Positions 16,213 to 25,375 of a stretch of 64,000 nucleotides of DNA are shown here, in pieces. The translations under genes were made by a program, and so were the position numbers. How positions within the stretch are numbered: the first letter of the stretch is position 1; each line of letters begins with the position of its first letter. The notes beneath the pieces were generated by a model. That model had not been told where the DNA came from. It worked only from the letters and a program-made list of their open reading frames with translations, and did no database searches. Source of the DNA: Frateuria edaphi (GTDB lineage: Bacteria > Pseudomonadota > Gammaproteobacteria > Xanthomonadales > Rhodanobacteraceae); contig NZ_CP088251.1 in the NCBI RefSeq assembly GCF_021117405.1, positions 124,001-188,000 on the forward strand. Direction: 5' to 3'.

Positions 16213-18402
16213 ATGCCTCGTCTTCGCCTGCTCGTGATCGCTACCTCGATCGCCATGGCCGCCTGCTCGCAATCGTCCAACGACAACCCGTCCACGCCCG
16301 CGCCCACCGCGAGCGCGCCGGCGGCCAGCGCGAGCACGGCGCAGGCCAATCCGTTCTTCGCCGCCAGCACGCTGCCGTTCCAGGCGCCGCCGTTCGACAA
16401 GATCCACGAGGGTGACTATCAGCCTGCGATCGAAGAGGGCATGCGCCAGCACCTGGCCGAGATCGAGAAGATCGCCAACAACCCCGAGCCGGCGACCTTC
16501 GACAACACGTTCGTCGCGATGGAGAAGTCCGGCGCGCTGCTCGACCGCGCGATGCTGGCCTTCGACACGGTCACCGGCGCCAATACCTCCGACGCGTTGC
16601 AGAAGGTGCAGGAAACGGAGGCCCCCAAGCTCGCCGCGCACCGCGACGCGATCTACCTCAACGACAAGCTGTTCCAGCGCGTGGAGACGATCTACAACCA
16701 GCGCGACACACTGAAGCTGGATCCGGAGTCGCTGCGCCTGGTCGAGGTCACCTACAAGGACTTCGTGCACAACGGCGCCAAACTCTCGGCCGATGACAAG
16801 GCCAGGCTGAAGGAGCTCAACAAGGAAGAGTCCACCCTCAGCACGCAGTTCACCAACAAGTTGCTGGCCGCCACCAAGGCCGGCGCGCTCACCGTCGATG
16901 ACGCCGCCAAGCTGAAGGGCCTGTCCGAGGGCGACCTCGCCGCCGCCGCGCAGGCGGCCAAGGACCGCAAGCTGGACGGCAAGTGGACGCTGTCGTTGCA
17001 GAACACCACCCAACAGCCGGCGCTGAAGGACCTGGACGACCGCGCCACCCGCGAAGCGCTGTTCAAGGCCTCGTGGGACCGTGCCGAGCACGGCGGCGAC
17101 AACGACACCCGCGCCACCATCGAGCGTATCGCGCAGATCCGCGCCGAGCAGGCCAAGCTGCTGGGCTATCCTACCTTTGCCGCGTGGAAGCTCGAAGACC
17201 AGATGGCCAAGACGCCCGAGCGCGCCATCGACTTCATGCAGAACCTGGTGCCGGCGGCCACCGCCCGCGCCGGCAAGGAAGCGGCCGACATCCAGCAGGT
17301 GATCGACCAGCAGCACGGCGGCTTCAAGCTCGCCGCGTGGGACTGGCAGCACTACGCCGAGCAGGTGCGCAAGGCCAAGTACGACCTGGACGAGAACCAG
17401 ATCAAGCCGTACTTCGAATTGGACAACGTGCTGCAGAACGGCGTGTTCTACGCCGCCAACCAGCTCTACGGCCTGACCTTCAAGGAGCGCCACGACATCC
17501 CGGTGTGGCAGCCAGACGTGCGCGTGTTCGAGGTGTTCGACAAGGACGGCACCTCGATGGCGCTGTTCTATTGCGACTACTTCAAGCGCGACAACAAGGG
17601 CGGCGGCGCCTGGATGAGCAACCTGGTCGAGCAGTCGACGCTGCTGGGCACCAAGCCGGTGGTCTACAACGTCGCCAACTTCACCAAGCCGGCGCCGGGG
17701 CAGCCCGCGTTGCTGTCGTTCGACGACGTGATCACCATGTTCCACGAGTTCGGCCACGCGCTGCACGGCATGTTCGCCGATACCAAGTACCCGTCGCTGT
17801 CCGGCGCCAACACCGCGCGCGACTTCGTCGAGTTCCCCTCGCAGTTCAACGAGCACTGGGCGACCAACCCGAAGGTGTTCGCGCACTACGCGATCAACTA
17901 CAAGACCCACGAGCCGATGCCGCAGGCCCTGGTCGACAAGATCAAGCAGGCGCGCCACTTCAACAGCGGCTATGACATGACCGAGCTGGTCGCCGCGGCG
18001 TTGCTGGACATGGGCTGGCACACCCTGCCGGCCGATGCACCGAAGAAGGACGCCGACAAGTTCGAGATGGACGTGCTGACCAAGGACAAGATCAACCTGT
18101 CCTACGTGCCGCCGCGCTACCGCTCCAGCTACTTCCAGCACATCTGGGGCAATGGCTACGCCGCCGGTTACTACGCTTACCTGTGGACGCAGATGCTCGC
18201 CGACGACGGCTTCGAGTGGTTCAAGGAAAACGGCGGCATGACCCGCGCCAACGGCGATCGCTTCCGCAAGATGGTGCTCTCGCGCGGCAACACCGAAGAC
18301 CTCGCCCAGATGTACAAGGCATGGCGCGGCAAGGAGCCCAGCGTGGAACCGATGCTGATCGACCGCGGGTTGAAGGATGCGCCCGAGGGCAACGAGAAGT
18401 AA
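16213..18402 (+). CDS. dcp: Peptidyl-dipeptidase Dcp-like M3 family metallopeptidase, lipoprotein
   Basis: 729 residues. Lipoprotein signal with lipobox MAAC (C19), then a Ser/Ala/Pro-rich spacer and a full M3 peptidase. Zinc motif HEFGH at 511-515, within FHEFGHALHGMFAD, and a downstream NEHW (in PSQFNEHWATNP) and GYDMTELVAA region typical of Dcp. E. coli Dcp removes C-terminal dipeptides. This one should act in the periplasm, tethered to a membrane. Xanthomonadales commonly have lipoprotein Dcp paralogues. A putative promoter lies upstream and a strong intrinsic terminator follows the stop, so the gene is monocistronic. Confidence 0.93.
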   Translation: MPRLRLLVIATSIAMAACSQSSNDNPSTPAPTASAPAASASTAQANPFFAASTLPFQAPPFDKIHEGDYQPAIEEGMRQHLAEIEKIANNPEPATFDNTFVAMEKSGALLDRAMLAFDTVTGANTSDALQKVQETEAPKLAAHRDAIYLNDKLFQRVETIYNQRDTLKLDPESLRLVEVTYKDFVHNGAKLSADDKARLKELNKEESTLSTQFTNKLLAATKAGALTVDDAAKLKGLSEGDLAAAAQAAKDRKLDGKWTLSLQNTTQQPALKDLDDRATREALFKASWDRAEHGGDNDTRATIERIAQIRAEQAKLLGYPTFAAWKLEDQMAKTPERAIDFMQNLVPAATARAGKEAADIQQVIDQQHGGFKLAAWDWQHYAEQVRKAKYDLDENQIKPYFELDNVLQNGVFYAANQLYGLTFKERHDIPVWQPDVRVFEVFDKDGTSMALFYCDYFKRDNKGGGAWMSNLVEQSTLLGTKPVVYNVANFTKPAPGQPALLSFDDVITMFHEFGHALHGMFADTKYPSLSGANTARDFVEFPSQFNEHWATNPKVFAHYAINYKTHEPMPQALVDKIKQARHFNSGYDMTELVAAALLDMGWHTLPADAPKKDADKFEMDVLTKDKINLSYVPPRYRSSYFQHIWGNGYAAGYYAYLWTQMLADDGFEWFKENGGMTRANGDRFRKMVLSRGNTEDLAQMYKAWRGKEPSVEPMLIDRGLKDAPEGNEK

Positions 18403-18406
18403 GAAA

Positions 18407-18430
18407 AAGGGCCGGCGCAAGCCGGCCCTT
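18407..18430 (+). terminator. Intrinsic terminator of dcp
   Basis: Perfect 10-bp arms AAGGGCCGGC / GCCGGCCCTT with a GCAA tetraloop, 5 bp after the stop. The T-run is weak on the plus strand (TT CCGTTT), but an A-run precedes the stem. Confidence 0.8.
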
Positions 18431-18440
18431 CCGTTTCCGG

Positions 18441-18467
18441 CTCCCTGTTCCTACCGGAGAGAGGGAG
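18441..18467. repeat. CCCTCTCC-type degenerate palindrome
   Basis: Arms CTCCCT and AGGGAG with an imperfect inner part (GTTCC / GGAGAG). A decayed member of the repeat family best preserved at 1696 and 63920, here between the convergent dcp and gshA genes. Confidence 0.5.
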
Positions 18468-18478
18468 TTGAGCTCGTC

Positions 18479-19846
18479 TCAGTAAGCGAACTCGCGGAAC
18501 ACCGGGTCCACGCTGCCGCCCCACGGTCCGTGGAACAGCTCGAGCTTTCGCTCGGCCGGCGTCTGGTTCGCCTCGACGATCTCGATCATCGGTTCGAGGA
18601 AGATGCTCTCGTCGGCGCCGTTGCGGTTCTTCCGCGCGCGGCGCTTGAGCCCGTGCGTGGCGATCTTCAGCGTTTCGGCGGCGAGGTCCCGCACGCTGCC
18701 GCCGCGGAACGGCAGCTTCAGTGCCTGCCTCGGCACGCCGTCGCGCAGGGCGTGGCGTTCTTCCATGGTGAAGTCCTTCACCAGCTCCCAGGCCGCGTCC
18801 AGCGCCTCGTCGTCGTAGAGCAGGCCAACCCATAGCGCGGGCAGCGCGCACAGGCGGTTCCATGGACCACCGTCGGCACCGCGCATTTCCAGGTACTGCT
18901 TCAGGCGCACTTCGGGGAAGGCGGTAGTGAGGTGGTCGGCCCAATCCTTCATCGTCGCGCGCGTGCCCGGAACCGCGTCCAGGCGACCATCGAGAAAGCG
19001 GCGGAAGTCCTGTCCGGCCAGGTCGATGTAGCGCCCGTCCTGATAGCTGAAGTACATCGGCACGCCGAGGATGTAGTCGACGTAGCGCTCGTAGCCGAAG
19101 CCGTCCTCGAACACGAAGTCGAGCATGCCGGTGCGGTTCGGATCGGTGTCGGTCCACACCTGCGAGCGGTAGGAGAGGAAGCCGTTGGGCTTGCCCTCGG
19201 TGAACGGCGAATCGGCGAACAGCGCGGTGGCGATCGGCTGCAACGCCAGGCTCGCGCGGAACTTCTTGACCATGTCCGCTTCGCTGGAAAAATCCAGGTT
19301 GACCTGCACCGTGCAGGTGCGCGTCATCATGTCCAGACCGAGGCTGCCGACCTTGGGCATGTACTCGCGCATGATCTTGTAGCGACCCTTGGGCATCCAG
19401 GGCATCTGGTCGCGGCGCCACTTGGGCTGGAAGCCCATCCCGAGGAAGCCCAGGCCCAGCCCGTCAGCGACCGAGCGGACTTCCTCCAGGTGCGCGTTCA
19501 CCTCGCAACAGGTCTGGTGGATGTTCTCCACCGGAGCGCCGGAAAGCTCCAACTGCCCGGCCGGTTCCAGCGTGATGTTGGCCTTGCCCCGCGTGAGGGC
19601 CACCGGCGTTTCGCCCTCACGGGCGATGTCCCAGCCGTAGCGCGAGGCCAGTCCCTCCAGCAACGCGCGGATGCCGCGTTCGCCCTCGAAGGTCGGCGGC
19701 ATCAAGTCGTCCGTGCGGAAGCCGAACTTCTCGTGCTCGGTGCCGATCCGCCAGTCCTCGCGGGGCTTCTCGCCAGCGGCGAGGTAGTCCGCCAGCTGCT
19801 GGCGGCTTTCGATCGGGGTGCTCTTTACGGCACTGGGGATGGACAC
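18479..19846 (-). CDS. gshA: Glutamate-cysteine ligase (plant/EgtA-type GCS2 family)
   Basis: 455 residues from a GTG at 19846, chosen because the protein then begins [21 protein letters not shown]-like, as in Xanthomonas GshA; the upstream frame has no such character. It makes gamma-glutamylcysteine, the first step of glutathione synthesis. Diagnostic blocks are [56 protein letters not shown] and [18 protein letters not shown]. The type is that of plants and alphaproteobacteria, not the E. coli GshA family; using it is normal for Xanthomonadales. It lies downstream of rho but behind the rho terminator, so it probably has its own promoter in the 210-bp gap. Confidence 0.92.
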   Translation of the reverse strand: MSIPSAVKSTPIESRQQLADYLAAGEKPREDWRIGTEHEKFGFRTDDLMPPTFEGERGIRALLEGLASRYGWDIAREGETPVALTRGKANITLEPAGQLELSGAPVENIHQTCCEVNAHLEEVRSVADGLGLGFLGMGFQPKWRRDQMPWMPKGRYKIMREYMPKVGSLGLDMMTRTCTVQVNLDFSSEADMVKKFRASLALQPIATALFADSPFTEGKPNGFLSYRSQVWTDTDPNRTGMLDFVFEDGFGYERYVDYILGVPMYFSYQDGRYIDLAGQDFRRFLDGRLDAVPGTRATMKDWADHLTTAFPEVRLKQYLEMRGADGGPWNRLCALPALWVGLLYDDEALDAAWELVKDFTMEERHALRDGVPRQALKLPFRGGSVRDLAAETLKIATHGLKRRARKNRNGADESIFLEPMIEIVEANQTPAERKLELFHGPWGGSVDPVFREFAY

Positions 19847-20065
19847 GGGCGATGCCTTGCGGGGAGGAGCGGCCACTATGGGGTTTGCGCCCGGCCCCCA
19901 AAAGGGGTGGACGTCGAAATAGTGTACGCCCAGGTCTGGATAACCGCCGTGAAAGGTAGCGTCCGCTCGATTCTGCATGGAGAACCCGCGCCTCGCCGCA
20001 CGGGAATGGGCCGTGGCGAAATCGTCGCAGCGGTCGTACCCGGGCAATGGTTCGCGCACGCCTGC

Positions 20066-20091
20066 AAAAAAAAGCCGGCCCTGAGGCCGGC
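20066..20091 (-). terminator. Intrinsic terminator after rho
   Basis: Stem GCCGGCC / GGCCGGC (7 bp, CTGA loop region, 20074-20091) followed on the minus strand by eight T (the A-run at 20066-20073). A textbook Rho-independent terminator 20 bp after the rho stop. Confidence 0.9.
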
Positions 20092-20111
20092 CTTTGGGAT
20101 GACGCGCTTTC

Positions 20112-21929
20112 TCAGCGCTTCATCGAATTGAAGAACTCGTCGTTGGTCTTGGTGTTCTTCATCTTGTCGAGCATGAACTCCATCGCCGCGAGCTCGTCCA
20201 TCGGATGCAGGAGCTTGCGCAGGATCCAGATCTTGGCGAGCAGGTCCGGGTCGATCAGCAGGTCCTCGCGGCGGGTGCCGGAGCGGTTGATGTCGATGGC
20301 CGGATACACGCGCTTCTCGGAGATGCGGCGGGACAGGTGCACTTCCATGTTGCCGGTGCCCTTGAACTCCTCGTAGATCACCTCGTCCATCTTCGAGCCG
20401 GTATCGATCAGCGCGGTCGCGATGATGGTCAGCGAGCCGCCTTCCTCGACGTTGCGCGCGGCGCCGAAGAAGCGCTTCGGGCGCTGCAGCGCGTTGGCGT
20501 CGACACCGCCGGTGAGCACCTTGCCGGAGCTCGGCACCACGGTGTTGTAGGCGCGGGCCAGGCGGGTGATCGAGTCGAGCAGGATGATCACGTCCTTCTT
20601 GTGCTCGACCAGGCGCTTGGCGCGCTCGATCACCATCTCGGCGACCTGCACGTGGCGCGCGGCCGGCTCGTCGAAGGTCGAGCTGATCACTTCGGCGCGG
20701 ACGGTGCGGGCGATCTCGGTCACTTCCTCCGGGCGCTCGTCGACCAGCAGGATGATCAGGTGCGATTCGGGGTGGTTGTACTGGATCGCCTGGGCGATGT
20801 TCTGCAGCATCATCGTCTTGCCCGACTTCGGCTGGGAGACGATCAGGCCGCGCTGGCCCTTGCCGATCGGTGCGATCAGGTCGAGGATGCGGCCGGTGAT
20901 GTCCTCGCTGGAGCCGTTGCCGCGCTCGAGGTGGAACGCCTTGCGCGGGAACAGCGGCGTCAGGTTCTCGAACAGCATCTTGTTCTTCGACGCCTCCGGC
21001 GGATCGCCGTTGATGTCGTCGACCTTGAGCATCGCGAAGTAACGCTCGCCTTCCTTCGGATGGCGCACGCGCCCGGTGATGTAGTCGCCGGTGCGCAGGT
21101 TGAAGCGGCGGATCTGGCTCGGACTGACGTAGATGTCGTCCGGCCCGGCGAGATAGGACTCGTCGGCCGAGCGCAGGAAACCGAAGCCGTCCTGCAGGAT
21201 TTCCAGCACGCCCTCGGCCCAGATGCCGCCGCCGGAGCGGGCGTGGGCCTTGAGGATGTTGAAGATGACGTCCTGCTTGCGCGCGCGCGCGACGCCTTCC
21301 TGGATGCCCAGCGACTCGGCGAATTCCAGCAGCTGGATCGCGTTCTTGCGCTTGAGCTCGGTGAGGTTGATCAGCCGGTCGTTGCTGCCGATGTCGGCGT
21401 TCTCGTCGTCCTCGGGGAGGCCGCGCGGGTTGTGACGGTTGGGCTGGCCCTGGTTGCCGCCCTGGCCACCGCCCTGGCCCCCGCTCTGCCCGCCACCTTG
21501 CGCACCCTGGGGGCGCTGGCCGCGCTCATGGCGGCGGCGGCGACCGCGGCCGTCGCGCTCGTTCCGGTCGTTGCGGCGCTCGTTGCTGCCATTGCCGCCG
21601 GCCTGGCCGTTGCCACCCTGGCCGCCTTCGCGCGCTTCCTGCGGCGGGCGCTGGGCATTGTCGCCAGCGTCCATCGGCAGGCTGGCCTGGGCGGGTGCGG
21701 GCGCCGGAGCGGGCGAAGGTGCCGGAGCGGGGGCAGGGGCAGGGGCAGAGGCAGGGGCAGGGGCAGGGGCAGAGGCAGGGGCCGCAGCCTGGGCCGGCGC
21801 CGGACTGGACGCCGGAGCGGCGGCCTTCTCGGCGGCGGATTTGCGCGGCGCACGGGTGCGCGGCGCGTCCGCGCTCTTGGGTTCGGCGCGCTTGGCGTCG
21901 GAAGGGTCTTGGGTTTCGATATCGGACAC
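20112..21929 (-). CDS. rho: Transcription termination factor Rho with long low-complexity N-terminus
   Basis: 605 residues from the GTG at 21929, which has GAGG seven bases upstream. E. coli Rho has 419. The extra part is about 190 N-terminal residues: an acidic/Ala start, a Pro-Ala tract with a tandemly repeated ASAPAPAP unit, and an Arg/Gly/Asn/Gln-rich tract. The normal Rho begins at [20 protein letters not shown], followed by the RNA-binding domain ([16 protein letters not shown]) and the ATPase ([15 protein letters not shown] with K371, then [12 protein letters not shown] and the Q/R-loop regions). Rho ends transcription of untranslated RNA. Long charged N-terminal insertions occur in Rho of several GC-rich groups and can affect RNA binding or condensation. 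The cluster rhlB / trxA-rho matches E. coli and Xanthomonas. Ends with a strong intrinsic terminator. Confidence 0.96.
   Translation of the reverse strand: MSDIETQDPSDAKRAEPKSADAPRTRAPRKSAAEKAAAPASSPAPAQAAAPASAPAPAPASAPAPAPAPAPSPAPAPAPAQASLPMDAGDNAQRPPQEAREGGQGGNGQAGGNGSNERRNDRNERDGRGRRRRHERGQRPQGAQGGGQSGGQGGGQGGNQGQPNRHNPRGLPEDDENADIGSNDRLINLTELKRKNAIQLLEFAESLGIQEGVARARKQDVIFNILKAHARSGGGIWAEGVLEILQDGFGFLRSADESYLAGPDDIYVSPSQIRRFNLRTGDYITGRVRHPKEGERYFAMLKVDDINGDPPEASKNKMLFENLTPLFPRKAFHLERGNGSSEDITGRILDLIAPIGKGQRGLIVSQPKSGKTMMLQNIAQAIQYNHPESHLIILLVDERPEEVTEIARTVRAEVISSTFDEPAARHVQVAEMVIERAKRLVEHKKDVIILLDSITRLARAYNTVVPSSGKVLTGGVDANALQRPKRFFGAARNVEEGGSLTIIATALIDTGSKMDEVIYEEFKGTGNMEVHLSRRISEKRVYPAIDINRSGTRREDLLIDPDLLAKIWILRKLLHPMDELAAMEFMLDKMKNTKTNDEFFNSMKR
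21730..21777. repeat. 24-bp perfect tandem duplication inside rho
   Basis: Eight hexamers in the order GGGGCA x3, GAGGCA, GGGGCA x3, GAGGCA form two identical 24-bp units (21730-21753 and 21754-21777). On the coding strand each unit encodes ASAPAPAP. A slippage-prone tract that should vary in copy number between strains without breaking the frame. Confidence 0.9.
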
Positions 21930-22089
21930 GGGCAAACCTCGTGGGGGCGCCGTTGGAAGAAACAGGAGGGAGGACGGGCGTCGCGCGGAGCGCGCGGGAG
22001 GGGCGAAGCGGACCGCCCCTTTCGGCCGTGAAAGCCAATCTAGCATCCGCCGCGCGGCGCCGTAAAGCGCGCGCGGCGGGAAAGGCGGA

Positions 22090-22416
22090 TCAGAGCGCCT
22101 TGTCGATCATCTGCGACAGCTGGCCCTTGCTGACCGCGCCGATCTGGGTCGCCTCGACCTTTCCGTGCTTGAAGACCATCAGGGTCGGGATGCCGCGCAC
22201 GCCATAGGTGCGGGGGGTCTTCTGGTTCTCGTCGATGTTGAGCTTGACGACGCGCAGCTTGCCTTCGTACTGCCTGGCCAGCTCGTCCAGCATCGGCGCG
22301 ATGGCCTTGCATGGACCGCACCATTCGGCCCAGAAGTCGAGCAGCACCGGGGTGTCGGATTCCAGGACGTCCTTCTGGAAGGCATCGTCGTTGACGTGGG
22401 TAATCAGGTCGCTCAC
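22090..22416 (-). CDS. trxA: Thioredoxin
   Basis: 108 residues from the GTG at 22416. An in-frame ATG four codons upstream (22428) exists, but GGAG inside those codons sits eight bases before the GTG. Starting there gives [12 protein letters not shown], matching the usual MSDKIIHLTDDSF-type N-terminus. Active site WCGPC with C33 and C36, cis-proline in GIPTLMVF. It reduces protein disulfides in the cytoplasm and would serve the MsrC-type reductase encoded in this window. Upstream of rho in the same direction (160 bp gap) and divergent from rhlB, as in E. coli. Confidence 0.96.
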   Translation of the reverse strand: MSDLITHVNDDAFQKDVLESDTPVLLDFWAEWCGPCKAIAPMLDELARQYEGKLRVVKLNIDENQKTPRTYGVRGIPTLMVFKHGKVEATQIGAVSKGQLSQMIDKAL

Positions 22417-22836
22417 CAGGATCTCCATGGTTGCGTGGAAAAAGGGGTTTTAGGACCGCGCGGCCGGCATCGGCTACACTGGGGCGCCCATGTTGCGCGG
22501 GTTCCAACGGGAAGACTGCGGGATTGCCATTGCGGCAGGCCTCCATTCCAGCGTAACTCGGGTCGCGATTCAAGCGATTCAAGGGCGGCGACGGAGGGTT
22601 CCGTTGTCATAGGCGAGAGGGCTGTGAAGCCAGCCCGTTCGCCTATGCCAGCGGAGCCGTCGGTCATAAGCCCTCCACTGGCGGAGATCAGCGACGTTGC
22701 ACGCCCACACCGGCCCCACAGAGGCGACCGGCAGGATGCACGCGAGGTCGCCCCGCCCCGCAACTTCAACCGCTCCGCGCCGCACGGCGGCGGAGCCGGG
22801 CGAGCCTCGCGCCGCCCGCATCCCACTCAGTGACCC
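22417..22836. other. Divergent trxA-rhlB intergenic region
   Basis: About 420 bp without a supported gene. It should contain the trxA promoter and the promoter plus a long 5' leader of rhlB. A TACACT hexamer at 22475-22480 could be a -10 for rhlB, giving a leader of about 350 nt. The leader contains the extended hairpin listed at 22590-22660. The last 190 bp are C-rich and G-poor on the plus strand over parts (for example 22700-22760), which would favour Rho-dependent termination. Confidence 0.5.
22590..22660 (+). other. Extended hairpin in the rhlB leader
   Basis: Outer pairing ACGG/CCGT and CCG/CGG, then a perfect 8-bp stem ATAGGCGA / TCGCCTAT (22609-22616 with 22639-22646), then inner GGGCTG / CAGCCC around TGAAGC-type loop. 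The nested symmetry over about 70 nt looks like structured RNA and not a simple terminator, since no T-run follows. Confidence 0.45.
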
Positions 22837-24546
22837 ATGTCCGAAACCGTACTGACCGACACCTTTTTCGCCAATTTCGACCTTCACCCGCTGCTGCAGC
22901 AGGGCCTCGCCGAGGCCGGTTTCACACGCTGCACGCCGATCCAGGCGCTGACCCTGCCGCTCGCGCTGACCGGCCGCGACGTCGCCGGCCAGGCCCAGAC
23001 CGGCACCGGCAAGACCTGCGCCTTCCTGGTCGCGCTGATGAACCGCCTGCTGACCCGTCCGGCCGTGGCTGAGCGCAAGGATTCCGATCCGCGCGCGCTG
23101 ATCATCGCGCCGACCCGCGAGCTCGCGATCCAGATCGACAAGGACGCGCGCAGCATCGGCCGCCACACGGGCCTCAAGACCGCGCTGATCTACGGCGGCG
23201 TCGACTACGACAAGCAGCGCCAGCAGCTCAAGGACGGCTGCGACATCATCATCGCCACGCCCGGCCGCCTGCTCGACTACTACAAGCAGCAGGTGTTCGG
23301 CTTCAACGGCGTCGAGGTGATGGTGATCGACGAGGCCGATCGCATGTTCGACCTCGGCTTCATCAAGGACGTGCGCTTCATCTTCCGCCGCCTGCCGGCG
23401 CGCGAGCAGCGCCAGGTGCTCCTGTACTCGGCCACCCTGAGCCACCGCGTGCTTGAACTGGCCTACGAGCACATGCACGAGGCGGAGAAGCTCGTGGTGG
23501 AGACCGACAACGTCACCGCCGACAAGGTGCGCCAGGTCGTCTACTTCCCGGCCAAGGAAGAGAAGATGCCGCTGCTGCTCAACCTGCTGGAGCGCGAGAA
23601 GCCCAGCCGCAGCATCGTCTTCGTCAACACCAAGGCCGCCGCCGAACGCATCACCGAGCGGGTCAAGCGCCAGGGCTACCGCGTCGGCGCGCTGTCCGGG
23701 GACGTGCCGCAGCTCAAGCGCCAGAAACTGCTGCAACGCTTCCAGGAAGGCCAGCTCGACATGCTGGTGTGCACCGACGTCGCTGCGCGCGGCCTGCACA
23801 TCCCGGCGGTCAGCCACGTTTTCAACTACGACCTGCCCCAGGACGCCGAGGACTACGTGCACCGCATCGGCCGCACCGCGCGCCTGGGTGCCGAGGGCGA
23901 CGCGGTCAGCTTCGCCTGCGACCTGTACGCGATGAGCCTGCCGGATATCGAGACCTACATCGGGCAGAAGATTCCGGTGGCGACGGTCGAGCCGGACATG
24001 CTGGTGATGCCCAGGCCGCGTGAGATCGACCCGCAATTCGCCGCCGAAGCAGCCGCCGACAGCGCGCAATTCGGCGACAAGGTCGAGCCGCGCGGCGATG
24101 AACGCAAGTCGTCCGGCGGTCGCTCGCGCCAGGGTGGTCGCGGTGGCGAGCGTGGTTCGCGCGACGGCCGTCCGCCGCGCGCGCCGCGTCCGCCGCGCGC
24201 CGAAGGTGAGGTCGCCCTCGCGACCGAGCCGCAACCGGGCGTGGTGGCAGCGGATCCGGTGGCACCGGACGTCGCGCCCGCCGTGGATGGGGAGGGCGCG
24301 CGCAAGCGTCGGCGTCGCCGCGGTGGACGCGGCCGCCGCCGCGAGGGCGGCGAGAATGCTGCGACCCAGCCGCAGGCTGCGGCGGAGAATCGCGCGCCGC
24401 ACGGCGAGCGCAAACCGCCGCGCGAGCGTGGCGCGGGCCCGTCACGGCCGTCGCGCCAGGTGACGGTGCAGTCGGGCGTGGGCGATGCGGCCTCCAAGAA
24501 GCCGAGCTTCTTCCGCCGCCTGACGCGCCTATTCACCGGGCGCTGA
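22837..24546 (+). CDS. rhlB: DEAD-box RNA helicase RhlB
   Basis: 569 residues versus 421 in E. coli. Helicase motifs in order: [13 protein letters not shown] (Q motif), [31 protein letters not shown] (165-168), [27 protein letters not shown] and HRIGRTAR. The C-terminal 170 residues are Arg/Gly/Pro/Ala-rich and low in complexity, with clusters such as [13 protein letters not shown], suited to RNA or RNase E binding. RhlB unwinds RNA for the degradosome. The position divergent from trxA-rho supports RhlB over other DEAD-box helicases. Start at the ATG giving [11 protein letters not shown]; a long possibly structured leader precedes it. Confidence 0.94.
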   Translation: MSETVLTDTFFANFDLHPLLQQGLAEAGFTRCTPIQALTLPLALTGRDVAGQAQTGTGKTCAFLVALMNRLLTRPAVAERKDSDPRALIIAPTRELAIQIDKDARSIGRHTGLKTALIYGGVDYDKQRQQLKDGCDIIIATPGRLLDYYKQQVFGFNGVEVMVIDEADRMFDLGFIKDVRFIFRRLPAREQRQVLLYSATLSHRVLELAYEHMHEAEKLVVETDNVTADKVRQVVYFPAKEEKMPLLLNLLEREKPSRSIVFVNTKAAAERITERVKRQGYRVGALSGDVPQLKRQKLLQRFQEGQLDMLVCTDVAARGLHIPAVSHVFNYDLPQDAEDYVHRIGRTARLGAEGDAVSFACDLYAMSLPDIETYIGQKIPVATVEPDMLVMPRPREIDPQFAAEAAADSAQFGDKVEPRGDERKSSGGRSRQGGRGGERGSRDGRPPRAPRPPRAEGEVALATEPQPGVVAADPVAPDVAPAVDGEGARKRRRRRGGRGRRREGGENAATQPQAAAENRAPHGERKPPRERGAGPSRPSRQVTVQSGVGDAASKKPSFFRRLTRLFTGR

Positions 24547-24697
24547 GCGCACCGAACCTGCCGGGTCTGCAGGGCCCCTTGTGGGCGATGCTTTCAAAGG
24601 CATCGTCCACGATGGACCCGGGCATTTCGTGGGCCGCCTTTCCGGCCCGCGCATCCCGTATCCTTTGCCCCTGGTGCGGGACAAGGAACCACACGCG

Positions 24698-25375
24698 GTG
24701 ATCCGCTTCGACCAGGTGAGCAAGCGCTACGAGGGCGGCCATGAGGCGCTCTCGCAACTGTCCTTCGAGGTGGCGGCCGGCGAGATGGCCTTCGTCACCG
24801 GCCATTCCGGCGCCGGCAAGAGCACGCTGCTCAAGCTGATCGCGCTGATCGAGCGGCCCTCTCACGGGCAGATCGTGGTCGACGGCCAGGCCCTGGCCAA
24901 GGTCGGTCGCGGTGGCATCCCGAAGTTGCGGCGCCGGCTGGGCATGGTGTTCCAGGACCATCGCCTGCTGATGGACCGCACGGTGTTCTCCAACGTGGAG
25001 CTGCCGCTGCTCATCGGCGGCATCGCGCCCGCCGAACGCACCCGCCGCGTGCGCGCCGCACTGGAAAAGGTCGGCCTGCTTTCCTACGAGCGGCAGCTGC
25101 CCGACTCGCTTTCCACCGGCGAACAGCAGCGCGTAGGCATCGCCCGCGCCATCGTGGCGCGCCCGGCGGTGCTGATCGCCGACGAACCGACCGGCAACCT
25201 CGACCCCCAACTGGCAGTGGAGATCATGGGCCTGTTCGCCGAATTCCAGGACATCGGCACCACCGTGCTGATCGCCAGCCACGACCTTCCCCTGATCAAG
25301 CGCATGCACAAGCGCGTGGTGGTGCTCGACCACGGCCGGCTGGTGGCCGACATCCCGGGCGAGGAGGTGCTGTGA
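24698..25375 (+). CDS. ftsE: Cell division ATP-binding protein FtsE
   Basis: 225 residues from GTG at 24698, preceded by AAGGA at a good distance. E. coli FtsE has 222. Starts IRFDQVSKRYEGG as expected. Walker A GHSGAGKST (35-43), signature LSTGEQQRVGIARA, Walker B VLIADEPTGNLD and H-loop ASHD. FtsEX recruits and activates periplasmic peptidoglycan hydrolases at the septum. The stop overlaps ftsX as GTGA, so the two are coupled. Confidence 0.95.
   Translation: MIRFDQVSKRYEGGHEALSQLSFEVAAGEMAFVTGHSGAGKSTLLKLIALIERPSHGQIVVDGQALAKVGRGGIPKLRRRLGMVFQDHRLLMDRTVFSNVELPLLIGGIAPAERTRRVRAALEKVGLLSYERQLPDSLSTGEQQRVGIARAIVARPAVLIADEPTGNLDPQLAVEIMGLFAEFQDIGTTVLIASHDLPLIKRMHKRVVVLDHGRLVADIPGEEVL

Noticed and set aside
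21690-21830. Repeat tract that could look like a short CRISPR or minisatellite
   Set aside because: It is in frame within rho and encodes the Pro-Ala tract; there are no spacers.
22417-22428. ATG start of trxA at 22428
   Set aside because: The GTG at 22416 has a well-placed GGAG and gives the conserved thioredoxin N-terminus; the ATG would add four non-conserved residues that contain the Shine-Dalgarno.
22644-22836. Possible 62-codon leader ORF ending three bases before rhlB
   Set aside because: Pro/Arg/His-rich, no Shine-Dalgarno, and starts inside the hairpin; likely chance in GC-rich DNA.
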